DNA of 64,000 bases from NCBI RefSeq assembly GCF_010669285.1, contig NZ_CP048711.1, positions 3,968,001 through 4,032,000 on the forward strand. The letters are read 5' to 3'. This document shows, piece after piece, positions 29,642 to 37,857 of the stretch. Position 1 is the first letter of the stretch, and every line of letters starts with the position of its first letter. This stretch comes from Kineobactrum salinum. GTDB taxonomy: Bacteria; Pseudomonadota; Gammaproteobacteria; Pseudomonadales; Halieaceae. The notes under the pieces are model-generated. The model did not search any database. It saw only the letters and a program-made list of their open reading frames with translations, and was not told the origin of the DNA. A program made the position numbers and the translations under genes.

Positions 29642-30622
29642 ATGATGGACTGGAACTGGTTCTTTGGAGCCCTTGCTCAATCCGCCGCAGCAATAGTCGG
29701 AATTTTTGGAGCGTTCATAATCACGAAAATTCTCACAAACCAATCGGCGTATTCGCAAAAGTCCAACCGCGCCAAAGAGTTGCTCGCCGAGTCGCGACGT
29801 ATCGTCGACAGCGCTAATGACCTCTCCATCGAGTGGTATCTTGAAAGGCGCATAGCAGATGAAGTGGGCGACCTCAATGAAATACTTGAACGCGACGACA
29901 GCCAAGCCCCAGAGGTGTACTACGATCAATTGCATTTTCCTTATTTACTGGAGCGGAAACGAGCTCTCGAGATAATCGCAAATGCTAAGGAACTCAGGCG
30001 CCGTCGGATCGCACACAAAGAAGAGAAGAAACGCCGGGAGGCAGAGGAGCGCTCCAAAGTCGGTCCATTCCACCAGTCGCTCCACTTGCAGCCGTTCCCC
30101 CACGTGCCCGATCCAATGGCTAGGATAACCAGCGCGCACGTACAGAATCAGACGGAGCGGGAGCGAGAAGCAATTGATACCGTGGTTCGTGATGCCCGAC
30201 ATCAGATTCGTGTGGTCAATGACTTCTTGGATTCAATTCGTGGAAATCCGGAGTCATCGCCGCAAATTACACATACGTTGCTTCTTGTGACCGTGCTCTT
30301 CTTCGCCGGGGTGGTCTACCCGTTGAGCTTCTTGCCTGCAACACCGAATGGTATGATCGAGCTCTCGCTGTCGGCTTTCTGGCCGTTGCTATTTTCACTA
30401 AAAGGCGCACTTCTGGCTGTAGTGGCGGCCGTTTTTACGGCGGTACTTCTCATGTTCTTTTGGCTTAATATCAGTCTTCGCTACTCGGAGGAGCTTATTG
30501 AGGATCTGTCTCAGTTTACAGATCTCAGAAGGTACTCAGCGTACTTTGAAGTAATGGAAACAAATGAGCGTGCGGGCGCGGCGGCGCATAACGGCCAAAA
30601 AATTGCTGCAGGTGACGTTTGA
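29642..30622 (+). CDS. Hypothetical membrane protein (cassette-like)
   Basis: A 326-residue protein with one N-terminal membrane segment (FFGALAQSAAAIVGIFGAFI, ~8-28). A long charged, probably coiled-coil middle follows (RRRRIAHKEEKKRREAEER near 120), then two C-terminal membrane segments (~218-240 and ~260-285). No enzymatic motif seen. The stop falls about 37 bp inside the next attC-like site. It could be an effector-like membrane protein, but I cannot assign a function. Confidence 0.65.
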   Translation: MMDWNWFFGALAQSAAAIVGIFGAFIITKILTNQSAYSQKSNRAKELLAESRRIVDSANDLSIEWYLERRIADEVGDLNEILERDDSQAPEVYYDQLHFPYLLERKRALEIIANAKELRRRRIAHKEEKKRREAEERSKVGPFHQSLHLQPFPHVPDPMARITSAHVQNQTEREREAIDTVVRDARHQIRVVNDFLDSIRGNPESSPQITHTLLLVTVLFFAGVVYPLSFLPATPNGMIELSLSAFWPLLFSLKGALLAVVAAVFTAVLLMFFWLNISLRYSEELIEDLSQFTDLRRYSAYFEVMETNERAGAAAHNGQKIAAGDV

Positions 30623-30693
30623 CCCACCACCTACTTTTGCTGGAGCAAAAAATGGGCGTCGCCTCAAACGCAGCTGAACTCAGGCGTTAGGTT
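30586..30693 (+). repeat. attC-like recombination site 2
   Basis: The left end CATAACGGCC pairs with the right end GGCGTTAGG, with inner complementarity GCTGC...GTTTGA / TCAAAC...GCAGC. The right core GTTAGGT fits the attC consensus GTTRRRY, and the preceding TGAACTCAGGC resembles well-known attC right halves. The next start codon is 3 bp downstream, as in tightly packed cassettes. Confidence 0.65.
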
Positions 30694-30695
30694 CT

Positions 30696-31595
30696 ATGAG
30701 AGTACCGACGGAGTCATATGAGAAAATCTACCAAGACTACTCGAAGGCGCTAGAGTGGTTGGAGAATATTGGCGTGCAAATCGGATCTGGAAGAACGAAT
30801 CACTATCGAAAGATTATTGGATACTGGAAAGATGCATACAAGATCGCCTCTGAAGAGGAAGGCGATATTGCTTTTCCTGATTTTGTAAGCTCTATGTTCG
30901 AAATTCATAGTTTCATTAGCGTCTACAACGCATTTCGCGATGTGTCAGAAACCGATCTTTCGGAAATTGCTGCCAAACTTCAAAAAGGAGTCAATGGACC
31001 GATCAACGCAGTAGATGAATCGCCAAAATCGACTACCGCAAGAAATTTCATTTTCGAAGCCGTTGTAGCAGCTAGAGCTCATAGGCCTAGGGCAGGTGTT
31101 CAGGCAATTTTAAAAGCGAAATCAGATACAGGAATAAAAATAGACAACGCAAAATTGTGGATTGAGTGTAAGCGTGTCACTACTACCGGAAAAATAGCAG
31201 CTAATGTTAGGAAAGCATCGAGTCAGCTTGAAGTAGTAATAAAGAAACAGCATGGCTCGGGGCATCGCGGAATCGTAGCATTAGATGTTACTAAGATACT
31301 GAATGTCGGAGATAGAATATATGTATCGAAAGATGATTCACAATTGATGGCGTCCACTGATAGGCTAATGGATAGGTTCATTATAGAGTATTCACATATT
31401 TGGCAAGAATTGTACAAGCGAAGGGATAGGAAGGTTATCGGAACTTTGATCAATTTCTCTTTCATGGCCACTTCCGAATCTCGAAATCTCCTCGTGCATA
31501 CTTCTCAGTGGGGATTGAATCCACGCAATGGGATATCTGGTCGGGATCAAGAGATACTGAAGACTCTGGCAGCTACTTTAAAGAGAACGGCATGA
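30696..31595 (+). CDS. Predicted PD-(D/E)XK-like nuclease (cassette-like)
   Basis: A 299-residue protein. The segment FIFEAVVAARAHRPRAG...KSDTGIKIDNAKLWIECKRV near residues 110-160 has the order expected for a PD-(D/E)XK core: Glu on the first helix, Asp on a strand and an E-x-K (IECKR) on the next, followed by a helix ending in SQLE. N-terminal ~100 residues are helical without a motif I know. Function is unknown; nuclease activity is a prediction from motif order. It directly precedes the PARIS-like ATPase gene, separated by an attC-like site. Confidence 0.6.
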   Translation: MRVPTESYEKIYQDYSKALEWLENIGVQIGSGRTNHYRKIIGYWKDAYKIASEEEGDIAFPDFVSSMFEIHSFISVYNAFRDVSETDLSEIAAKLQKGVNGPINAVDESPKSTTARNFIFEAVVAARAHRPRAGVQAILKAKSDTGIKIDNAKLWIECKRVTTTGKIAANVRKASSQLEVVIKKQHGSGHRGIVALDVTKILNVGDRIYVSKDDSQLMASTDRLMDRFIIEYSHIWQELYKRRDRKVIGTLINFSFMATSESRNLLVHTSQWGLNPRNGISGRDQEILKTLAATLKRTA

Positions 31596-31698
31596 CTGAA
31601 GTTTATAGACCTACCAAAATGGGGCAATTTGCTCCCTGCGGCCGCCGTAAAACCAAAACGGTGCGCTCATTTGGATGCGGTTGCGTCAGGCGTTAGCA
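31583..31698 (+). repeat. attC-like recombination site 3
   Basis: The left arm GAGAACGGCATGAC pairs with the right arm GTCAGGCGTTAGC. The stop codon of the preceding gene (31593-31595) sits in the left arm. Length is about 115 bp, within the usual attC range. The right core GTTAGCA differs from GTTRRRY at the last two positions. Confidence 0.6.
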
Positions 31699-31756
31699 AA
31701 CGACCGCTCCTGGCCGCATTCTGAAATGGCAAAGGAGCGAGCGGATGAGCTAGAAT
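31698..31756. repeat. 59-bp dispersed hairpin repeat, copy 1
   Basis: CCGCTCCTGGCCG ... AGGAG ... CGGATG ... CTAGAAT matches the copy at 34071-34129 over the same 59-bp length, with around 70-75% identity by eye. CCGCTCCT pairs with AGGAGCGAGCGG. A shorter related hairpin lies near 39293-39316. Confidence 0.65.
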
Positions 31757-31826
31757 TATAGAATATAATCTCTTCGATCAGCGCACTATTTGATGCTGAT
31801 TTTCACAGAATAAATGAGAGTAATGG

Positions 31827-33908
31827 ATGCGCATTCAATCAATTGTTATCGAGAATTTTCGTGCAATAGAGTCTCTTGAGCTCAGCGAGCTTTCTAATGC
31901 TGTTGTAGTGGCAGGACCAAATGGCTGTGGAAAATCGAGCATATTTGATGCAATTCGCCTGGTAAAGTCGGCGTATGGTCAGTACAGAAACAATGAATTT
32001 AGTAGCTGGTTTAATGAATTCCAGATTGATATTAATAAATTGCAAAGTGAATCAAAGAGAATTTTAAATGATCCAACTAAGCCGCTTCGCATAGAAATTG
32101 ATTTCAACCTTGACCAATCTGAAATCGATTTCATTCGCGCCAATGTCTTCGGAATTTTCAAAAAGGTGAGGTGGTCACACCTAACTAGACAGCGAAGTCC
32201 TGAAGGTGAGCCTCAGATTCGTGACCCGAGGACTAAGTCACAGGATGGGGAGATAGTTGATCGAGAAGCACAAGTAATGGCGGATAAAGTGTTGGCGGTC
32301 TTGGATAAAAAATCTCACGTGGCGTCGCTTACAATGAAACCTGGGGACTCTCCATCTGTGGTCGGATCGCCAGTTCTGGAGCTGATGTTTTCCATATATC
32401 AGCCACAAGATCTTGGAGTAATCGACTACCAGTCGCCTTCAAGAACCTATGCTCGAGAGCAGGTAAGCAATTTAAATCTACAGATTCGAGATGCTTCGGC
32501 AAGTAAGAGCGCACAACATGCACTATATGATACCCAGAATAAATATAGTGGTGTAAAAACAGAAATGGCGCAATCCTATGTCAGAGAACTCCTCGCGGAG
32601 AAAGCCGGAGTACCTGTTCCTGATGAGAATACTCTGAAATCGACGCTCGATGAACTTTTTTCGATTTTCTTTGCGGGCAAAAGGTTTCTTGGGGCAATAC
32701 CTACGAAGGAGGGAGGATTGGAATTTCCTGTTGAGCTTGAGAATGGTAGGACTCATGACATTAATGAGCTAAGCTCTGGTGAGAAGGAGGTGCTCCTGGG
32801 ATACCTTCGCCTTAGAAATAACGCACCGAAGAACTCCATTATCCTGTTGGATGAGCCGGAGCTTCATTTAAATCCACGCTTAGCTATGGGCCTCCCCAGA
32901 TTCTATCAAAAGCACTTAGGCGAGATGTTGAATAACCAAATATGGCTGGTCAGCCACTCGGATGCGATTCTAAGAGAGGCGGTTCAGGATCCGACATATA
33001 GTGTTTTCCATATGCAGCCAGCGGCGCAGAATTCTGTGGGCTTTAATCAGGCTGAACAGGTGAGTGCCTCGGCAGAACTGGAGAATGCAATTATAAGTCT
33101 TGTTGGGGATTTGGCTACTTACAATCCTCGTTCAAAGATTGTTCTATTGGAAGGCGAGAATTCGGAAATCGATGCCAAAATTATTACTGAGCTCTTTCCA
33201 TATTTTGCCGAGCGTGTGAATTTGGTTTCTTTGGGTAGTAAAAGAACTGTTCGAAATGCACATGAGTTTCTTGAAAGAGCAGCCGAAAGGGGCAAGCTAG
33301 ACGCGCGCTTCTATTCAATAGTTGATCGCGATTTTGGGGATGACGAATTGGTGCCGTCTGAAAGACGCTTTAGTTGGGATGTCTATCATGTAGAGAATTT
33401 CCTCCTAGAGCCAAACTATATCAGCGAAGCGCTTTCCAGCTTGAGCCTCCGTGCTATCGATCTGAGTATAGAAAAGGTTTTAGCTGAGTTAAAGATGTGT
33501 GCTGAAGAAACGGTCGAGGAAATTGTGCGAATCCAGATGGCTAGGAAAGTAAATTCAGAATTTTTGAACGCGATATCGCTTTCATTTGATCCTAAGAAGG
33601 CCAATTCAGAGGGTTTTTGTGAGGCAGTATCTAGGTCATACGATAACTTAACGAAAGTTGTCCAGTGCGCATTGTCTCCTGACCAACTAACGATATTAGA
33701 GGAGAGAGTCACAAGATCATTGAACGACGCACTTTCCAACGGCGACTGGGTCAAGGCATTTCGGGGCCGGAATATTCTCCGGAGGTTTTCAGGTCGGTAC
33801 GGAGTTCCCTACGAAGTGCTGAGAAATCTAATCGTAAGTAGAATGCGATTGGCTCAGTATCGCCCAGGAAATATGGAGTCAATAATTGAACGAATTCTGG
33901 AAAGCTGA
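31827..33908 (+). CDS. AAA ATPase fused to a DUF4435/TOPRIM-like domain (PARIS-like, single chain)
   Basis: A 693-residue protein. Residues ~1-420 are an ABC/SMC-type AAA ATPase: Walker A GPNGCGKSS (~28-36), signature LSSGEKE (~315), Walker B IILLDEPELHLNP and the switch His in WLVSHSD. From ~435 there is a DUF4435-like domain with VLLEGENSEID, SIVDRDFGDD and VYHVENFLL, the acidic motifs of that TOPRIM-related family. In PARIS anti-phage systems these two parts are AriA (ATPase) and AriB (DUF4435), and merged forms are known. Walker and acidic residues look intact. The assignment to PARIS is an inference from domain order. Confidence 0.75.
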   Translation: MRIQSIVIENFRAIESLELSELSNAVVVAGPNGCGKSSIFDAIRLVKSAYGQYRNNEFSSWFNEFQIDINKLQSESKRILNDPTKPLRIEIDFNLDQSEIDFIRANVFGIFKKVRWSHLTRQRSPEGEPQIRDPRTKSQDGEIVDREAQVMADKVLAVLDKKSHVASLTMKPGDSPSVVGSPVLELMFSIYQPQDLGVIDYQSPSRTYAREQVSNLNLQIRDASASKSAQHALYDTQNKYSGVKTEMAQSYVRELLAEKAGVPVPDENTLKSTLDELFSIFFAGKRFLGAIPTKEGGLEFPVELENGRTHDINELSSGEKEVLLGYLRLRNNAPKNSIILLDEPELHLNPRLAMGLPRFYQKHLGEMLNNQIWLVSHSDAILREAVQDPTYSVFHMQPAAQNSVGFNQAEQVSASAELENAIISLVGDLATYNPRSKIVLLEGENSEIDAKIITELFPYFAERVNLVSLGSKRTVRNAHEFLERAAERGKLDARFYSIVDRDFGDDELVPSERRFSWDVYHVENFLLEPNYISEALSSLSLRAIDLSIEKVLAELKMCAEETVEEIVRIQMARKVNSEFLNAISLSFDPKKANSEGFCEAVSRSYDNLTKVVQCALSPDQLTILEERVTRSLNDALSNGDWVKAFRGRNILRRFSGRYGVPYEVLRNLIVSRMRLAQYRPGNMESIIERILES

Positions 33909-34031
33909 ACCTACCACTCTGTCTCTTTAACTAACCACTATTCCTCCTCTTAACCGACGGTACAACTAAATATGAATTATCCATTCGATGCTAGTCTACC
34001 TACTTCTTTGCTTTGCCGTTGGCGTTGAGCC
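33903..34031 (+). repeat. attC-like recombination site 4
   Basis: Left arm AGCTGAACC contains the stop codon of the preceding ATPase gene (33906-33908). Right arm GGCGTTGAGCC carries GTTGAGC, which fits GTTRRRY and pairs with the left arm except at one base. The 129-bp length suits a long attC. The inner part is less clearly paired. Confidence 0.5.
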
Positions 34032-34376
34032 AAACATGGCCGACTGTTGCTGGAGTATAGTTGCGTAACTGAACGTCCGCTCCTGGCCGGGTTTCGAAAT
34101 TGTATAGGAGTAGACGGATGGTCTAGAATGAGGCGAAATCAGGTCTCGACCCAAAGTCGAAGTTTGGCATGGCGGTTTGTTGGAGTTATTAGAGGTCGAG
34201 TGGAGTGGCGGATTCTGGTCATTGAAAGAAGTTATTGCACCGGCCCCGTCACATACGGGATTCAAATATTGATGTAACTGACCAAATGGTCGGGATGTCA
34301 TTGGAGAAAAAATGAGCCGTGGTTGCAGGGAGCGTCCGGATATCTTGGCTGGATTTGGGGTGAGAATCACTAACGT
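34032..34376. other. Non-coding stretch with second copy of the 59-bp hairpin repeat
   Basis: The second copy of the 59-bp repeat occupies 34071-34129. The rest holds no credible gene; the 76-codon open frame inside it has no features. A region of related short repeats (CCAAAGTCG, GGTCGAG) precedes the next gene. Confidence 0.5.
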
Positions 34377-34859
34377 ATGAATCTTCAATGCTTTGAAAAT
34401 ATGCTTGGATCTTATCCGGAAACGGTAAATTTCCTTACCGCGCTAGCAACGCCATCAATCGCTTTTATTGCTTTGATCTTTGCTGCATTTCAATGGCATA
34501 CCAATCGAAACCGTTTAAGACATGAGCTGTTTGATGCACGCTATCGACAATATGATGCCGTTAAGAAATTTCTTGGCAGTTTAGGTGCTTCAGGGAAGAT
34601 GACACCAGAGTCTGAAGTGGAATTTCTCAGAGAAACCAAGGGTATATGGTTCACTTTTTCCGAGAAAATAGCTAAATACGTTGACGATAAAGTGTGGGCC
34701 TTGGCAGTTCAGCTAAACCTTTACAATGAAGAGATGAAAGACCCGCAGCGAATCGAGGACGGCGTTGCCAAGCAGCGAGGCGATTTGATGAAAGAGATAA
34801 TCAAGGAGCTCAGAAATTCGGAGGATATGTTCTCTAAATACTTGCAACTAAAGCACTGA
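34377..34859 (+). CDS. Hypothetical membrane-anchored protein (cassette-like)
   Basis: A 160-residue protein with one membrane segment at ~20-40 (ATPSIAFIALIFAAFQWHT), then a charged helical domain (RHELFDARYRQYDAVKKFL ... FSEKIAKYVDDK). This layout is frequent among small unnamed proteins of integron arrays. No function can be assigned. TTTAACAAGCG directly after the stop looks like the left end of an attC cut by the IS3-family insertion at 34893. Confidence 0.65.
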   Translation: MNLQCFENMLGSYPETVNFLTALATPSIAFIALIFAAFQWHTNRNRLRHELFDARYRQYDAVKKFLGSLGASGKMTPESEVEFLRETKGIWFTFSEKIAKYVDDKVWALAVQLNLYNEEMKDPQRIEDGVAKQRGDLMKEIIKELRNSEDMFSKYLQLKH

Positions 34860-34936
34860 ATTTAACAAGCGTATGTTGTCGGGCTATGAACTTCACCCGC
34901 TAGAACGGACACCTCAATCTAACGAGGAGTCTGTTG

Positions 34937-35299
34937 ATGCCAAGATATACGCAACCAAGAAGGACGTGGCAATATACCAATGAGTTCAAGGTCAAGGCGG
35001 TAGAGCTGAGTCACCTGGAGGACGTGAAAGTCCAGGAGGTAGCGAGGACACTGGACATCCATCCCTTCATGCTTTCCCGGTGGAGGAAGGAGTACAGAGA
35101 AGGAAAAATTGTGGCTGACAAGCGTAGAAAGCTTACCGGTCTTGGCAAAGAGAAGAAGCAACTCGACCGTCTCAAGAAGCTTGAGCGGGAGAATGCGAGA
35201 CTGAGGCAGGAGAATGACCTGCTAAAAAAGTGGCAACGGTATCTGGCGGAACAACATCAGAGCGCTTTGGATTCGTCCAGAGACACGGAAAGCGACTAG
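34937..35299 (+). CDS. IS3-family transposase OrfA
   Basis: A 120-residue DNA-binding subunit: helix-turn-helix (FKVKAVELSHLEDVKVQEVARTL ... HPFMLSRWRKEY) and a C-terminal leucine-zipper-like coiled coil (LKKLERENARLRQENDLLKK). The frame can slip -1 at the A6G motif near its end to make the OrfAB fusion, the active transposase in this family. Start at ATG 34937 behind GAGGAG. Confidence 0.88.
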   Translation: MPRYTQPRRTWQYTNEFKVKAVELSHLEDVKVQEVARTLDIHPFMLSRWRKEYREGKIVADKRRKLTGLGKEKKQLDRLKKLERENARLRQENDLLKKWQRYLAEQHQSALDSSRDTESD

Positions 35300-36117
35300 G
35301 TGTCAGATACCTGTGCAATTGGCTGGGTGTATCGCGCACTGGTTACTACGATTGGTTGAAGCGCCGACCGAGCAACCGGGCCAGAGAGGATGTGGAGCTC
35401 TCCCAGAAGATCGTGGAGATCCATGCGGCAAGCAGAGAGATTTACGGCAGCCCACGGATTCATCGCAGCCTACAGGCTCAGGGAACTAGTGTTAGCGCCA
35501 AACGGGTTGCCCGGCTGATGCGCGACATGGGTATTAAGGGAAGGGTTGTGACAGTTACACGAAGAGCGCCGAGACTGAGACGGTTTCAACAGGCGGGTGA
35601 GAATCTACGGTTGCAAGAGGCCACCCCCGTACGGAGCGATCAACAATGGGTTGCAGATCTTACCTACATAAAAGTCGGTTCGCAGTATCAGTACCTGATC
35701 ACGATAATGGACGTATTCTCTCGCCGAATACTCGGCTGGTCTTTAAGCAGGAGTCGCACCGTTGATGATGTACTGCCATTGCTGAAACGGGTGATCGCCA
35801 GGCGGCAGCCACGCTCTGGGTTGATATTCCATACGGACAGAGGGATAGAGTTTATGGCCTACGCGATACAGGACGAGCTCGAAAAGCACGGTATCCGAAA
35901 AAGCTACAATCGCTTGGGCTATTGCACCGATAATGCCCACATGGAATCGTTTTATCACAGCTTGAAGGGAGAGCTAATCAGGGGCAGGAAGTTCGACGAC
36001 GAGCCCGCGCTACGATCTGCATTGGCGTGGTACGTTGACGGGTTCTACAATCGAACGAGACTACATTCGGGCATCGGCTACAAAAGCCCGATACACTATG
36101 AAGCTAGAGCGGCGTAA
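35230..36117 (+). CDS. IS3-family transposase OrfB (DDE catalytic part)
   Basis: Up to 295 residues, probably translated as an OrfAB fusion by -1 slippage at 35224-35230. The N-terminal HTH_21-like part is followed by an rve-type integrase core. The catalytic triad is in VADLTYIK (Asp), FHTDRGIEF (Asp) and MESFYHSLKGE (Glu). All three residues are present, so the element looks intact. Confidence 0.92.
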   Translation: MATVSGGTTSERFGFVQRHGKRLGVRYLCNWLGVSRTGYYDWLKRRPSNRAREDVELSQKIVEIHAASREIYGSPRIHRSLQAQGTSVSAKRVARLMRDMGIKGRVVTVTRRAPRLRRFQQAGENLRLQEATPVRSDQQWVADLTYIKVGSQYQYLITIMDVFSRRILGWSLSRSRTVDDVLPLLKRVIARRQPRSGLIFHTDRGIEFMAYAIQDELEKHGIRKSYNRLGYCTDNAHMESFYHSLKGELIRGRKFDDEPALRSALAWYVDGFYNRTRLHSGIGYKSPIHYEARAA

Positions 36118-36532
36118 AGCGTGTCCGTTTTATCGGGTGAGGATCATGGTGTAGTTCCCCCGGTTTAGTGGACACCTTCTGATAACTTTTTCTGATGCAT
36201 GCTTGTTTCATGAAGATTGTGAGGCTCACGTCACGCAAATAGTGAACCCGCCAATAGGAGTAAATGGTGAGTAAAGAAGAAACAGACGCGGGGTACGTAC
36301 CACCTTATTTCCTAGGGCAGTGCGACCAGCAGATAACCGGGGGCAAGACGTGTCAACGTCCAGTTGGACCTAAGTCCAAAACCAAAAAGTGTATTTTTCA
36401 TACTCCGCTGGATGACGTGAATCGCGCATCTGATCAGGCATTTATGACAGAGCTCGTTAGCCTGATTAGGCAACGGGATGGTGACTGGCGGGGATTCGTC
36501 TTCCCAAAGAAAATTGAGCTATCAAGAAAAAT

Positions 36533-37857
36533 CACTACTGTCCGGTTAATTATGGAACAAATTCAGTTGGTTAGAAATCATGTCATCCTCCAGGATCTGT
36601 TTGGTGTCGAGAAAGTCCTTGTTTAAAGGGATATTTTCGAACAGGGTGATGGAAAATACCTGTAATAGAGTGTAGAGCGAAGGCTGCAAATCGAGGCGCT
36701 TTTTGATGATAGCGACGAGCACATATACCGACACAGCGGTCCAGATTTGCACCTTCACCGCGTTCTCCGATGTGCCGTAGAACTTCTTGATCCGGAGATG
36801 TTGCTTGATCCATTTGAAAAATAACTCGACTTGCCAGCGGGCCTTGTACAGCTCGCAGATGGTTATTGGTGGAGGACCGAACAAGTTGGTCAGGAAAATG
36901 AGTGTTTTCTCTGTCTCTGGATCTTTGAAGCGAATCCGACGCAGATGGTGGGGATAATGTTTGTGGCTGTAGAATCCCGACAGCGCCACCGTCTGATCGC
37001 AGATAATGCCCTGCGTCCGGTCGCTCGGAGCAGAGTAGATCCGCCGCAGGTCGGTATTCGATTTGGCGCGGGTGACAAAGAACGCTCCGGCGTCGTGCAA
37101 CCCAAAGAGCCGTTCGAAATCGAGGTAAGCACGATCCATTACGTAGATTGCTGCCGGCTCCGGAATCAGCAGGTCGAGCACGTTGACATCGTGCATCTTG
37201 CCGTCGGAAACATGTATAAAACTCGGGATATTTCCGCGCAGGTCCAGCAGCGTGTGCATTTTGACCGCTGCCTTGGTGCTTCGAAATGGTGCCCACGGAA
37301 ACAGCGAAAGGCAGAGGTCGATGGTTGTCGAGTCGAGCGCGTAAACCGTGTTCGACAGATCGAGCCCCAGGTCTTCTTCGGCGTAGAGCTTGCGGGCCTG
37401 TGCAATCAGCCGTTGCGCAAACTCGGCGTAGATTCTCCAGTCTCTCCGCTCGTTGGCATCGGCCAGCGTAGAGCGCTTGATCGGCGAACGAATGCCCATG
37501 TGGTAGAGCTTGGCCGATTGCGCCGAAAGACACGCTTCTATATCGCGCAGGCTTTCCCGGTAGGTCAGTTGCGCAAATGCCAGCACACGAAAATGTTCGG
37601 TGCACGGCAGCGTGCGTACACGACGATTTCCTGCATACCGATCGACGATTCGCGTGAACGTAGTCCATGGCAGGAAGTCCATCAACTGCGCAAACAGAGT
37701 TTTGCCGGTGTACATGGGGAGTCCTCTGGGAATAGATTCCCGGAAGGTCACCTGAAAGCGCAGTCGCGCTCAAGTCGACACCACAAATATTTGGCGAAAA
37801 AATTAGCCTATTCATACAGTTACGTGAATCATGGACTTAGTTAACCGGACAGTAGTG
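36533..37857 (-). mobile_element. IS4-family insertion sequence, 1325 bp, 9-bp target duplication
   Basis: Perfect 17-bp terminal inverted repeats (CACTACTGTCCGGTTAA at 36533-36549; complement at 37841-37857) and a perfect 9-bp direct repeat AAGAAAAAT on both sides (36524-36532 and 37858-37866). The intact ends and duplication point to a recent insertion. Confidence 0.95.
36546..37715 (-). CDS. IS4-family transposase (DUF4372 plus DDE domain)
   Basis: A 389-residue transposase from the ATG at 37715 (MYTGKTLFAQLMDFLPW); an in-frame start 12 codons earlier exists. N-terminal DUF4372 region, then the DDE core: Asp in ALDSTTIDL, Asp in YVMDRAYLDF, and the YREK-like Glu in YKARWQVELFFKWIKQHL. The stop lies just inside the left terminal repeat. 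It looks complete. Confidence 0.92.
   Translation of the reverse strand: MYTGKTLFAQLMDFLPWTTFTRIVDRYAGNRRVRTLPCTEHFRVLAFAQLTYRESLRDIEACLSAQSAKLYHMGIRSPIKRSTLADANERRDWRIYAEFAQRLIAQARKLYAEEDLGLDLSNTVYALDSTTIDLCLSLFPWAPFRSTKAAVKMHTLLDLRGNIPSFIHVSDGKMHDVNVLDLLIPEPAAIYVMDRAYLDFERLFGLHDAGAFFVTRAKSNTDLRRIYSAPSDRTQGIICDQTVALSGFYSHKHYPHHLRRIRFKDPETEKTLIFLTNLFGPPPITICELYKARWQVELFFKWIKQHLRIKKFYGTSENAVKVQIWTAVSVYVLVAIIKKRLDLQPSLYTLLQVFSITLFENIPLNKDFLDTKQILEDDMISNQLNLFHN

Larger units (their letters stand above)
34893..36140 (+). mobile_element. IS3-family insertion sequence, 1248 bp
   Basis: Imperfect terminal inverted repeats are visible: TCACCCGCTAGAACGGACAC at 34893-34912 and its partner, 17 of 20 bases the same, at 36121-36140. 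It carries overlapping orfA and orfB with a slippery A AAA AAG heptamer at 35224-35230. I saw no convincing target-site duplication, so the ends could be off by a few bases, or the flanks may have changed since insertion. Confidence 0.85.

Noticed and set aside
34047..34277. 76-codon frame between the PARIS-like gene and the next cassette gene
   Set aside because: It covers the 59-bp repeat and has no start signal or motif.
36149..36177. Possible leftover end of a second IS3-type element (GTTCCCCCGGTTTAGTGGAC)
   Set aside because: It looks like an IS terminal repeat, but no partner end or transposase fragment is present, so it was not annotated.
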